A DNA stretch of 11,955 bases from Treponema sp. (GTDB lineage: Bacteria > Spirochaetota > Spirochaetia > Treponematales > Breznakiellaceae). Made by a program: the position numbers and the translations under genes. Positions 1 through 7,422 of the stretch are shown here, piece by piece; positions within the stretch are counted from its first letter, which is position 1; each line of letters starts with the position of its first letter. The notes beneath the pieces were generated by a model. It was not told the DNA's origin. It made no database searches and worked only from the letters and a program-made list of their open reading frames with translations. The stretch covers positions 1-11,955 of the forward strand of contig JAIRUY010000093.1 of the NCBI GenBank assembly GCA_031254175.1. The letters run 5' to 3'.

Positions 1-1196
1 ATGCGCTTGCGCTTCTGGCGTTACTCGTAAATCCGCGCGACGAAGTAGCTTTCCGCCGTGTAGTGAATAAACCGGCAAGAGGTATCGGTCCCGTAACAGC
101 AGACAAAATAATTGACACTGCCGAAGACCACAACGGCAACTTGCTGGAAGCCTGCAAAAATTTGGATATTGCGCAGCCAAAAACAGCGCCATCGAAAGCC
201 CGCACAGGTCTGGATGAATTTATTAAAGTGATTGAAGCCGGAAAAAATTTATTGGAAAAAGAGATGCCTGCGGAAGAGTGCGGAAAAGATGCGGAAAAGC
301 AAAGGCAAAAAAATGTAAAGAAGAAAAAATCGTCAGCTCTGAAAAAACACAGCGAACTTATGGCAGGCGAAGGCCTTTCGGTCTGCATTGCGCAAATTGT
401 AAAGGATTCCGGGATTGCTGAATATCACAGAGCAGAAGATGATGTTACGGCAAACAACAGAATCAGCAATCTGCAGGAACTTGTGAATGCGGCCATCGAG
501 TATCCGCAAAGCCCGGAAGGACTGCTTCAGTTTCTTGAAGATATCGAACTGGATCGCTCTCTGGAAGACACAGCAAAAAACAGCGCAGACAGCCGGCAAA
601 ATTCGGTAACGCTTATCACCTTTCACAATACCAAGGGACTGGAATTCAGGCGCGTAATAATGACAGGACTTGAACACGGCATTTTTCCGAGAGATGATAA
701 AAAAGGCGAAGACTTGGAAGAAGAAAGACGGCTTTTTTATGTGGGCGCAACCCGCGCAATGGATGAACTTTATTTGACCAACTGCGCAGAGCGCAGGATA
801 TACGGAAAAACCATGCCAACACAACCTTCTTTATTTATCCGGGAAATTGACAAAAATTATCTGCAAATAGACGACCGGGTGAACAGACGCAAACCAATAG
901 CAAGACACAGCTTTAACCCCTATAATTTCAATAACAAGGCCGCCGTACCATATATGGCGTACACCGGTTCTTCTGCACACCAGAAGAAAACTGCGCAAGA
1001 CAACATCGAAAAACTATCGGGCTGGCAGCGCGGACAGCGTTTATACCATGAAAATTACGGTTACGGAGCGGTAATGGAAGTAAAGGACAGCGAAGACGGC
1101 CCCGTTGTTAATGTTCGTTTTGACAACGGAAAGGAAACTCGTTTTTTAAGCGAGTATCAGGGCAGAGCTTTTGAAAAAATGGGAAATGACGCATGA
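1..1196 (+). CDS. pcrA: UvrD/PcrA-type superfamily 1 DNA helicase, 5' end outside the window
   Basis: This is the C-terminal part of an ATP-dependent 3'-5' DNA helicase of the UvrD/PcrA/Rep family, acting in repair and in removing obstacles from DNA. The reading frame is open from base 3, and residues such as LLVNPRDEVAFRRVVNKPARGIG-type sequence upstream and downstream of the GTG at 63 match domain 2B, so that GTG is internal and not the true start. Motif V (VTLITFHNTKGLEF, about 606-647) and motif VI (EERRLFYVGATRA, about 718-760) are intact. The last about 55 codons (1018-1180) contain GQRLYHENYGYGAV and VRFDNG, the Tudor-like tail typical of PcrA that contacts RNA polymerase. A Lys/Glu-rich insert (about 250-350) sits inside domain 2B. 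The stop overlaps the next start as ATGA. Family assignment is firm; pcrA versus uvrD as a name is less so. Confidence 0.93.
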   Translation, partial: ALALLALLVNPRDEVAFRRVVNKPARGIGPVTADKIIDTAEDHNGNLLEACKNLDIAQPKTAPSKARTGLDEFIKVIEAGKNLLEKEMPAEECGKDAEKQRQKNVKKKKSSALKKHSELMAGEGLSVCIAQIVKDSGIAEYHRAEDDVTANNRISNLQELVNAAIEYPQSPEGLLQFLEDIELDRSLEDTAKNSADSRQNSVTLITFHNTKGLEFRRVIMTGLEHGIFPRDDKKGEDLEEERRLFYVGATRAMDELYLTNCAERRIYGKTMPTQPSLFIREIDKNYLQIDDRVNRRKPIARHSFNPYNFNNKAAVPYMAYTGSSAHQKKTAQDNIEKLSGWQRGQRLYHENYGYGAVMEVKDSEDGPVVNVRFDNGKETRFLSEYQGRAFEKMGNDA

Positions 1197-2071
1197 CGGC
1201 TGACAGCAGTGATTTTTCTCTTTTAAAACAAGTCCCGGCTGTTCTTCGCGCAAGAGGTTTCCGCCTTTACACAAAAAGCGGGCGTTTAATCGATCTCTGG
1301 CAAAACGGCGGCGCGGCAGTGCTTGGCCATACTCCTGTGAATATGCTCCGTGAATTAAAAAATGCCGCAAACCGCGGCTTGTACGCGCCTTTTCCCCATT
1401 TTTACGAAAACCGTTACCTTAATGCGTTGTCAAAGATCTTTAAAGGACGCAGTTTCCGGCTTTATGCCGCGCCGCCGCAAGAGCTGGTTGACATATTTTC
1501 TGAAAAGAGATCTCACAGCGGCACGGCGGCGCAGAAGCACAAAAAAGATTTAAATATCTGGCGTCCTTTTTTAAAGCCTGATGACCCTTTTTCTGTCGAT
1601 TCGGAAACATCACTATTAATACCTGTGCTTCCGGGCATACACACCTGGCGTAACGGGCTGCCTGTCGGACTTTGTATAATTGCGGCCAAATCCGAAAATC
1701 TGCTTGAGCGGCTGCCGCCGGACGACATTCTTTCACCTGTTTTGCTTGCAACGGCGGCACGAGGAGTCTATGATCTTCTTGCCGCGCCGGAGCGGGCAAA
1801 ACCTGTGCTGCCTCACGTTAATAAAGTATTACAGAGCAGCTCCTTTTCCGGAAAAGGATGGCGCCGTGAAGGCATCTACCTTTTTATGGAAAAAAAGCCG
1901 GAAAGCGGCGAATGGGCTGCCCTGTTTAAAAAATTTCTGGATGCCGGCTTTTTATTGCCGCCAACTCCGCTTCAGCCGGTTATCCTGCCCGGAGAATTGT
2001 CTGCCGGGGAAAGCGCCCGGCTGGCAGCGTTATTAAGCACATTGTTGGCTGACACACAGGCTTTTAATTGA
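1193..2071 (+). CDS. Unknown protein resembling a gutted class-III aminotransferase
   Basis: I do not recognise this 292-residue protein by name. Residues 20-48 (RGFRLYTKSGRLIDLW...VLGH) resemble the N-terminal segment of class-III PLP aminotransferases such as glutamate-1-semialdehyde aminomutase (RGxxLYDxDGKxYxDF...LGH). Residues 248-266 (FLDAGFLLPPTPLQPVILP) resemble that family's C-terminal substrate loop (MLxxGVYLAPSxFEAGFLS). The middle is far too short for a PLP domain (family members are usually 400-450 residues). A piece HTWRNGLPVGL at 150-160 sits where GKxxGGGxPxG is expected and has no lysine. A catalytic aminotransferase therefore seems unlikely. The ATG overlaps the helicase TGA, so translation is probably coupled. 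The gene ends 47 bp before pyrG. The open frame lacks internal stops, which argues for a maintained protein and not debris, but function is unknown. Confidence 0.8.
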   Translation: MTADSSDFSLLKQVPAVLRARGFRLYTKSGRLIDLWQNGGAAVLGHTPVNMLRELKNAANRGLYAPFPHFYENRYLNALSKIFKGRSFRLYAAPPQELVDIFSEKRSHSGTAAQKHKKDLNIWRPFLKPDDPFSVDSETSLLIPVLPGIHTWRNGLPVGLCIIAAKSENLLERLPPDDILSPVLLATAARGVYDLLAAPERAKPVLPHVNKVLQSSSFSGKGWRREGIYLFMEKKPESGEWAALFKKFLDAGFLLPPTPLQPVILPGELSAGESARLAALLSTLLADTQAFN

Positions 2072-2081
2072 AAAAGTTCCC

Positions 2082-2110
2082 TTGAAACTTCTCCAAAAAT
2101 TCACAATAAT
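2082..2110 (+). promoter_or_regulatory. Candidate sigma-70-type promoter of pyrG
   Basis: TTGAAA at 2082-2087 and AATAAT at 2105-2110 are separated by 17 bp in the short gap before pyrG. A start site 6-8 bp downstream would fall at about 2116-2118, one to three bases before the ATG at 2119. No purine-rich Shine-Dalgarno sequence is present in that stretch. The hexamer matches are good but the region is AT-rich, so chance matches are possible. Confidence 0.4.
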
Positions 2111-2118
2111 ATTACTAC

Positions 2119-3726
2119 ATGAACAAGTTTATTTTTGTCTCAGGCGGCGTTTGTTCCAGTTTAGGTAAAGGTGTTGCCGCATCTTCAATAGGCGCTCTTC
2201 TGGAAAGCAGAGGGCTTAATGTCCGTATGATGAAATGCGATCCCTATATCAACGTGGACGCGGGAACAATGAGCCCATATCAGCATGGTGAAGTTTATGT
2301 AACCGATGACGGAGCGGAAACTGACCTTGATCTCGGCAATTACGCCAGATTTACAAAGGGGCGCCTGACACAGGCAAACTCCATAACGACGGGGCAGGTT
2401 TATGAATCTGTTATACGCAAAGAAAGAGAAGGGCAATATCTTGGACGCTGTGTTCAGGTCATTCCCCACATTACAGATGAAATAAAAAACCGTATTCAGG
2501 CAGTAGCGAAAGAAGAAAATGATACAGATGTCATAATCATAGAAATAGGCGGAACAGTCGGAGATATCGAATCCATCCCTTTCCTTGAAGCCGCCCGTCA
2601 GATGATCCATGAGTGCGGCAAAACAAATGTTCTTTCCGTACATTTAACGCTGATCCCGGAGGTCGGCGGAGGAGAACTAAAAACAAAACCCACTCAGCAC
2701 TCGGTAAAATCCATGCAGGAAATCGGGATTCAGCCTGATATATTGATTTGCCGCGCTCCTGTAATGCTTGATGAGCCGACACTCAGGAAAATTTCCCTGT
2801 TTACCAACGTTGATTTGGACGCTGTGTTTTCTTCGCCGGATATTAACACTACAATTTATGAAGAACCCATTATTTTCTTTGATCAAAAACTGGATCAGAT
2901 AATTTTGCGGAAGATGGGCGTGGAATGCCGTCATGCGGAAATGCGTCCGTGGAATTCCGTGATGGAGCGTTTTAACGCCCGGCAGGGCAAGGTGCGTATA
3001 GGCATTGTCGGGAAATATATGGAATTGCACGATGCCTATAAATCGCTGTACGAAGCGTTGTTTCACGCAAGCCTTGAATGCGGCGTGGAGGCGGAGCTGG
3101 TAAAAATCGATTCTTCAACATTGGAAGAATTGGACAATGCGGATGCTGTTTTAAACGGCATTAACGGCATTCTGGTTCCGGGCGGTTATGGTATGCGGGG
3201 AATAAATGGTATGCTAAAAGCTGCCGCCTGGGCAAGGGTTAATAAAATTCCCTATTTTGGAATCAGCCTTGGTATGCAAATCATGGTAATTGACTGGGCG
3301 CGCAATATATTAAACTGGAGTGACGCTGATTCAACGGAGTTTAATCCCGGTACAAAACATCCGGTTGTCAGCCTCCTGGAAGAGCAGGTCAATGTTACCA
3401 ATTACGGAGGCTCAATGCGTTTGGGCGCTTTTGAAACTGTAATCGAAGACGAAACCTTAATTTGGGCTGCTTACGGCGAAAAACAAATTTGGGAACGCCA
3501 CAGACATCGTTATGAATTCTCAAATCAATACCGTCAGGAAATGGCTTCTTCAGGCTTAAAATTAGCCGCCTTTAATTCCGCCCGCACTCTGGTTGAGTGT
3601 GTAGAATGGCCGGGGCATCCATGGGGAGTCGGAGTACAATTCCAGCCGGAATTTAAATCAAAACCGACAGCAGCGTCTCCCCTGTTCAGGGATTTTGTTG
3701 CCATAGTAAAGAAGTGTATTCACTGA
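2119..3726 (+). CDS. pyrG: CTP synthase with a degenerate glutaminase triad
   Basis: CTP synthase converts UTP to CTP with ATP and ammonia, the last step of de novo pyrimidine nucleotide synthesis, in the cytoplasm. At 535 residues it has normal length. The N-terminal amidoligase domain is well conserved: SSLGKG P-loop, CDPYINVDAGTMSPYQHGEV, TDDGAETDLDLGNYARF, VQVIPHITDEI, EIGGTVGDIES and KTKPTQHSVK. The C-terminal class-I glutaminase domain keeps VPGGYGMRG, GMQ, DSTEF, GGSMRLG and ERHRHRYE. However, the nucleophile motif GICLGMQ reads GISLGMQ (Ser383, codon AGC at 3265-3267), and the FHPE motif reads FQPE (Gln509, codon CAG at 3643-3645); only Glu511 of the triad remains. The E. coli enzyme needs Cys379 for glutamine use but not for ammonia use, so an ammonia-dependent enzyme is the likely outcome. 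The start matches the family N-terminus although there is no Shine-Dalgarno sequence. Confidence 0.97.
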   Translation: MNKFIFVSGGVCSSLGKGVAASSIGALLESRGLNVRMMKCDPYINVDAGTMSPYQHGEVYVTDDGAETDLDLGNYARFTKGRLTQANSITTGQVYESVIRKEREGQYLGRCVQVIPHITDEIKNRIQAVAKEENDTDVIIIEIGGTVGDIESIPFLEAARQMIHECGKTNVLSVHLTLIPEVGGGELKTKPTQHSVKSMQEIGIQPDILICRAPVMLDEPTLRKISLFTNVDLDAVFSSPDINTTIYEEPIIFFDQKLDQIILRKMGVECRHAEMRPWNSVMERFNARQGKVRIGIVGKYMELHDAYKSLYEALFHASLECGVEAELVKIDSSTLEELDNADAVLNGINGILVPGGYGMRGINGMLKAAAWARVNKIPYFGISLGMQIMVIDWARNILNWSDADSTEFNPGTKHPVVSLLEEQVNVTNYGGSMRLGAFETVIEDETLIWAAYGEKQIWERHRHRYEFSNQYRQEMASSGLKLAAFNSARTLVECVEWPGHPWGVGVQFQPEFKSKPTAASPLFRDFVAIVKKCIH

Positions 3727-3741
3727 CAATTTGAGATTGTC
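3725..3741. repeat. Short inverted repeat just after pyrG
   Basis: GACAAT (3725-3730) and ATTGTC (3736-3741) form a perfect 6-bp stem with a 5-nt loop, starting inside the pyrG stop codon. A second tiny arm pair CGG/CCG follows (3741-3751). There is no T-run after it, so it is not a convincing terminator. It could be an RNA processing or stability element between pyrG and lptC, or chance. Confidence 0.25.
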
Positions 3742-3765
3742 GGAGATTCCGAAATTGGAGTATAA

Positions 3766-4314
3766 TTGATAAAAAAAAATCTTTTTTTAAGCTTTATTCT
3801 TTCCCTCTTTTTTGTCTGGTCATGTACTTTTAATTACGGCGATAAAGACCCTTCAGAAGAAGAAGAACCCGACCTTATCATGGAAAATGTTGAGTATATG
3901 CGGGTAAGATCCGGAGATCCTTTGGCGCGCATTGTTGCGGATCGTGTTGAACGGTATGAAAACATAAATTTAATGAAACTTGAAAATATAACATTTGAGC
4001 AATACGGCGAAAAAGGCGATGCGGTAAATGTTTATGGAAACGTGGGAATTGCTTCAGTAGAAATTGCTTCAGGAGATATATTCATGGACAGGAATGTCAG
4101 GCTCGAAGTTAATGCCGAAGACATTATCCTTGATACATATCAACTTGAATGGAAGGATGAACCAAAATCAATTTCCTCCGGAAGAAATGATCCGGTTTAC
4201 ATTTACAGGAATAACGGTACTATGTTTACAGGTATAGGTCTTCAGGGTAATGCCAGATCGCGCACATGGGAATTCCTCGGTAATGTCCGCGGCATATACA
4301 TACATGAGGATTAG
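3766..4314 (+). CDS. lptC: LptC-like lipoprotein of the Lpt lipid-export bridge
   Basis: LptC joins the inner-membrane LptBFG transporter to the periplasmic LptA bridge that carries LPS or related lipids outward. The 182-residue product is near the family's usual length (about 190). It starts at TTG with GGAG five bases upstream; no better start lies between this and pyrG. The N-terminus has two lysines, a hydrophobic stretch and FVWSC with Cys20, a relaxed spirochaetal lipobox, so it is probably a lipoprotein and not the single-pass membrane protein seen in E. coli. The rest is beta-rich: an ENVEYMRVRSGDPLARIVADRVERYE segment of the LptC/OstA type. It lies directly before lptA and lptB, which supports the call. 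Sequence conservation in this family is weak, so the name depends partly on context. Confidence 0.82.
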   Translation: MIKKNLFLSFILSLFFVWSCTFNYGDKDPSEEEEPDLIMENVEYMRVRSGDPLARIVADRVERYENINLMKLENITFEQYGEKGDAVNVYGNVGIASVEIASGDIFMDRNVRLEVNAEDIILDTYQLEWKDEPKSISSGRNDPVYIYRNNGTMFTGIGLQGNARSRTWEFLGNVRGIYIHED

Positions 4315-4325
4315 GAGAAAAAATA

Positions 4326-4952
4326 ATGAAGGGTAATAACCTGCGTCTGCCATTGGCTGTTCTTTCCTTTCTTCTATGCGGTTTTACATTTGCAAACGCT
4401 GATACTTTTTCATTCAGAGCGGACAGGATGTCCGGTTCAAGCGCTCTTGGACGAGAGGTAACTGTTTTAACCGGAAACGCGGAAGTCAGATCGGACAACA
4501 TATTGCTTCGCGCCGACAGAATAGAGATTCACGGAGACGACAACCAGTTTATTGACTGCACAGGAAATGTGTGGGGGTTTGAAGAAGAAAAAAACATCCT
4601 GTTCCGCACAGACAGGCTTCGTTATGACCGTACGCTGAAAGTCGCGCGTCTGGAGGGCAACTCAACACTGGAAGACAGGGAAAACGAAATTGTCGCAAGA
4701 GGCCGTTTTATAGAATATGATGATGAAAACGAAATCACTGTTATTCAAATTTCCGTACGCCTTTTCAAAGACGACATGGTCTGCCGTTCTGAATACGCAG
4801 TTTATAACAGAGCCGAAAAATTGCTTGATTTGACAGGGTTTCCGGTGGTGTTTAAAAAAGACGATGAATTTCGTTCAGACCGGATACGGGTTGATTTGGA
4901 TACAGACGATGTAATAATGCAAGGCTCTGTCTCGGGGACTATAACAAATTAA
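4326..4952 (+). CDS. lptA: LptA/OstA-type periplasmic bridge protein
   Basis: LptA forms the periplasmic beta-jellyroll bridge through which lipid A-type molecules move from LptC to the outer-membrane LptD. The 208-residue product has a signal peptide with a hydrophobic core at residues 8-20 and a likely cleavage after ANA (residue 25). The mature part repeats the OstA pattern: FRADRMSG, LTGNAEVRSDNILLRADRIEI, CTGNVWG, FRTDRLRYDR, LEGNSTLEDRENEIVARG. It is preceded by AGGAG at 4313-4317, overlapping the lptC stop, with 8-nt spacing. Four bases separate it from lptB. Cys18 is within the hydrophobic core and could tempt a lipoprotein call, but the ANA site is more convincing. Confidence 0.88.
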   Translation: MKGNNLRLPLAVLSFLLCGFTFANADTFSFRADRMSGSSALGREVTVLTGNAEVRSDNILLRADRIEIHGDDNQFIDCTGNVWGFEEEKNILFRTDRLRYDRTLKVARLEGNSTLEDRENEIVARGRFIEYDDENEITVIQISVRLFKDDMVCRSEYAVYNRAEKLLDLTGFPVVFKKDDEFRSDRIRVDLDTDDVIMQGSVSGTITN

Positions 4953-4956
4953 GATT

Positions 4957-5784
4957 ATGAAAAAAGAAAAGAAGATCGTTGAAAAAAAGATCATTTCTGA
5001 AGAATCCCCTCAGCCGTCAGTGCAGCAGCCGGCGGCGGTGCCAAAAGAAAAATTTGATTATCACGTTCTGGGAGTAAATAATTTACATAAAAAATTCGGG
5101 AAAAAGGAAGTTGTCAGAGGCGTAAGTTTTACCATGCAAAACGGCGAAGTTGCCGGTCTGCTGGGTCCTAACGGAGCTGGCAAAACCACCATTTTTTACA
5201 TGATTGTCGGTTTCTATACTCCCACGAAAGGAACAGTCAGCATGGATAACACAAATATTACTTCAAAACAGATGTACCGCCGCGCAAGAATGGGAATTGC
5301 ATATCTTCCTCAGGAAGCGTCAATTTTCCGTAAACTTACAGTTGAGCAGAACATCTGGGCTATCCTGGAAAGCCGGAGAGATTTAACAAAAGTCCAAAAA
5401 ATGGAAAAGCTGGAAAGCCTGCTCAGCGAGTTCAGCATTGGGCGGATACGGTCACAATTTGGATATACCCTTTCCGGCGGCGAGCGCCGGCGTACTGAAA
5501 TTGCAAGAGCTCTGGCTACTGAGCCCAAATTTTTGCTTTTGGACGAACCTTTTGCCGGAATTGACCCAATCGCTGTCTTTGAAATCAAACAGATTGTCCG
5601 CCGGCTGGCTGACAAAGGCATCGGCGTTCTGATTACCGACCACAATGTGCGTGATACCCTTGAAATAACCAACGAAGCTTTTATAATTGCAGACGGTCTT
5701 ATATTTGCCAGAGGCGGCCGCGAAGAGATTTTGGGCAACGAAATGGTCCGAAAAGTGTACCTCGGCGAAGAATTCAGAATGTAA
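4957..5784 (+). CDS. lptB: LPS/lipid export ABC ATPase LptB
   Basis: LptB is the cytoplasmic ATPase that drives the LptB2FG lipid extractor. All ABC motifs are present: Walker A GPNGAGKTT (about residues 70-78), Q-loop LPQEASIFRKLTV, signature LSGGERRRTEIARAL (from 172), Walker B LLLDEPFAGIDPIAV (D196, E197) and switch His229 in ITDHNVRDTLEI. The sequence through EFRM at the end fits LptB and not a generic importer ATPase. At 275 residues it is about 35 longer than the E. coli protein (241) because of a Lys/Glu/Pro/Gln-rich N-terminal extension before the conserved part at about residue 36. No good Shine-Dalgarno sequence precedes the ATG; with 4 bp after lptA, translation is probably coupled. 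lptF and lptG are not in this window. Confidence 0.95.
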   Translation: MKKEKKIVEKKIISEESPQPSVQQPAAVPKEKFDYHVLGVNNLHKKFGKKEVVRGVSFTMQNGEVAGLLGPNGAGKTTIFYMIVGFYTPTKGTVSMDNTNITSKQMYRRARMGIAYLPQEASIFRKLTVEQNIWAILESRRDLTKVQKMEKLESLLSEFSIGRIRSQFGYTLSGGERRRTEIARALATEPKFLLLDEPFAGIDPIAVFEIKQIVRRLADKGIGVLITDHNVRDTLEITNEAFIIADGLIFARGGREEILGNEMVRKVYLGEEFRM

Positions 5785-5798
5785 ATCACAATCAAAAC

Positions 5799-5827
5799 TT
5801 GACTCTTTGTCAAATATATAGTATCCT
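5799..5827 (+). promoter_or_regulatory. Candidate promoter of rny
   Basis: TTGACT (5799-5804) and TATCCT (5822-5827) are separated by 17 bp in the 83-bp gap between lptB and rny. The -35 is a good match and the -10 is poor (4 of 6). TTGAC and GTCAA (5809-5813) also form a small inverted repeat over the -35. The neighbouring TATAGT and TAGTAT would give spacers that are too short. Read-through from lptB is an alternative source of rny transcript. Confidence 0.3.
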
Positions 5828-5856
5828 TTACCTTAGATTTGAATAATCTGCGGTAA
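5828..5856 (+). promoter_or_regulatory. 5' UTR hairpin reaching the rny ribosome-binding site
   Basis: TTACCTTAGATT (5828-5839) can pair with AATCTGCGGTAA (5845-5856) across a 5-nt loop, giving a 12-position stem with one mismatch and one G-U pair. The 3' arm ends inside the Shine-Dalgarno sequence AAGGGG (5855-5860), seven bases before the rny ATG. There is no T-run, so it is not a terminator. Its placement suggests an effect on translation start or a processing site. If transcription starts downstream of 5828 the hairpin would be incomplete in that transcript. Confidence 0.45.
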
Positions 5857-5867
5857 GGGGTAAAGCA

Positions 5868-7406
5868 ATGGATCCGAAAATATGGATTGGCTGCCTTCTT
5901 GCCTTACTTGCCGGGTTAATTTTTGGCTGGATAATAAGATGGCTTTATGCCAGAATAAAACTTACTTCATCGGAGCAGTTTGCTGAACGTATAAAACATG
6001 ATGCAATTAAAGAAGCTGAGGCAAAAAAGAAGGAAATTCTTCTTGAAGCAAAAGAACAAGTAATCCGTGAACGGAACCAGCAGGAAAGGGAAACTCGGGA
6101 ACGCAGGGCTGAATTACAACGGTATGAGCGCCGTGTTGTACAAAAAGAAGAAGCTATAGATAAAAAAACCGCTCAAATTGAGCGGACAGAACAGATATTC
6201 TCGGAAAAGGAAAAAGCCTTTCAACACCGGGAAGAAGTTCTCTCTCAGGAAGAGCAGCGCTACAGATCGGAGCTTGAGCGCATTTCGGGATTGTCAACCG
6301 AAGAAGCCAAGTCTCTTATCATTCAAAACCTGGAAAACGAAGCCAAACATGACGCTCAATCGCTCATTAACAAGATTGAGCAGGAAACCAATCTGGCAGC
6401 GGAAAAAAGAGCCCGTGATATTCTGGTTACCACAATACAAAGGCTCGCTACTGATGTTACGGGGGACGTAACGGTTTCATCCGTTACATTACCCAACGAT
6501 GAAATGAAGGGCAGGATCATCGGCAGGGAAGGCCGGAACATCCGCACGCTGGAAACTTTCACGGGCGCAGACATTATTATTGATGATACGCCGGAAGCGG
6601 TGGTAATTTCGTGTTTTGATCCTGTCAGGCGGGAAATCGCCAAAATCGCCCTTGAGCGGCTTATTCTGGACGGACGGATTCACCCGGCGCGGATTGAAGA
6701 AGTTGTTATCAAAGTCAGCAAGGACATATCACAGAAAATATTTGAAGAAGGTGAAAAAGTCCTCTTTGACATGGGCATCCACAACTTTAAGCAGGATGCT
6801 GTCCGCGCCCTTGGGCGGCTGTATTTCCGCACAAGTTACGGCCAGAATGTACTCCAGCATTCAAGGGAAGTGGCGGTTATCGCCGGCATGCTTGCTGCGG
6901 AAGTCGGCTGCAACCGGGAAATAGCCAAACGCGCCGCTTTGTTACACGACATCGGCAAGGGCGTTGAGACCGATTCCGACATGAACCATGCCGAGATCGG
7001 CATGGATATGGCGCGCAAGATGGGAGAAGATCCGCGGATTATCAACGCAATAGGCAGCCATCATAATGACATTGAACCGACCTGTGTTGAAGCTGTCATT
7101 GTGCAAATAGCGGACGCGATTTCCGCCGCGCGTCCCGGAGCGCGCAAGGAAACTCTTGATAATTACATGAAACGCCTTGAAAATCTGGAAAATATTGCAG
7201 CTGGTTTTAACGGCGTAGACAAATCTTTCGCTATTCAGGCCGGCCGCGAACTGCGCATAATGGTGAATAATGAGACGTTATCTGACGATCAGGCAAGAGA
7301 ATTGGCAAAAGAAATTGCCAAGAAGATTGAAAATGACCTTCGATATCCCGGCCGCATAAAAGTTACGATGATTCGCGAAACAAGAATTACAGAATACGCC
7401 AGGTGA
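5868..7406 (+). CDS. rny: Ribonuclease Y
   Basis: RNase Y is a membrane-anchored endoribonuclease that starts mRNA decay in many bacteria lacking RNase E. The 512-residue length is standard. A single N-terminal membrane span (residues about 5-28, WIGCLLALLAGLIFGWIIRW) is followed by a long charged coiled coil (about 34-150) rich in Glu, Lys, Arg and Gln. The KH domain has GRIIGREGRN (from 215) and FTGADIIIDDTPEAVVISCFD-type sequence. The HD domain has LLHDIGKG with metal ligands His360 and Asp361, followed by SHHNDIEP. The ATG has AAGGGG seven bases upstream. It is the last gene of the rightward group and is closed by a strong terminator 17 bp after its stop. Identification is firm. Confidence 0.98.
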   Translation: MDPKIWIGCLLALLAGLIFGWIIRWLYARIKLTSSEQFAERIKHDAIKEAEAKKKEILLEAKEQVIRERNQQERETRERRAELQRYERRVVQKEEAIDKKTAQIERTEQIFSEKEKAFQHREEVLSQEEQRYRSELERISGLSTEEAKSLIIQNLENEAKHDAQSLINKIEQETNLAAEKRARDILVTTIQRLATDVTGDVTVSSVTLPNDEMKGRIIGREGRNIRTLETFTGADIIIDDTPEAVVISCFDPVRREIAKIALERLILDGRIHPARIEEVVIKVSKDISQKIFEEGEKVLFDMGIHNFKQDAVRALGRLYFRTSYGQNVLQHSREVAVIAGMLAAEVGCNREIAKRAALLHDIGKGVETDSDMNHAEIGMDMARKMGEDPRIINAIGSHHNDIEPTCVEAVIVQIADAISAARPGARKETLDNYMKRLENLENIAAGFNGVDKSFAIQAGRELRIMVNNETLSDDQARELAKEIAKKIENDLRYPGRIKVTMIRETRITEYAR

Positions 7407-7422
7407 TGCACTAAAGCTTTTG

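Noticed and set aside
333..824. 163-codon open frame on the minus strand inside the helicase gene
   Set aside because: It lies wholly antisense to conserved helicase motifs V and VI, and its Cys/Phe-rich translation looks like no protein family.
63..1196. GTG at 63 as the start of a short helicase-like protein
   Set aside because: The frame stays open to the window edge and the upstream codons continue the PcrA 2B sequence, so the gene is cut by the window and not truncated.
3725..3741. pyrG terminator
   Set aside because: The stem is only 6 bp, AT-rich, and lacks a following T-run; lptC follows closely.
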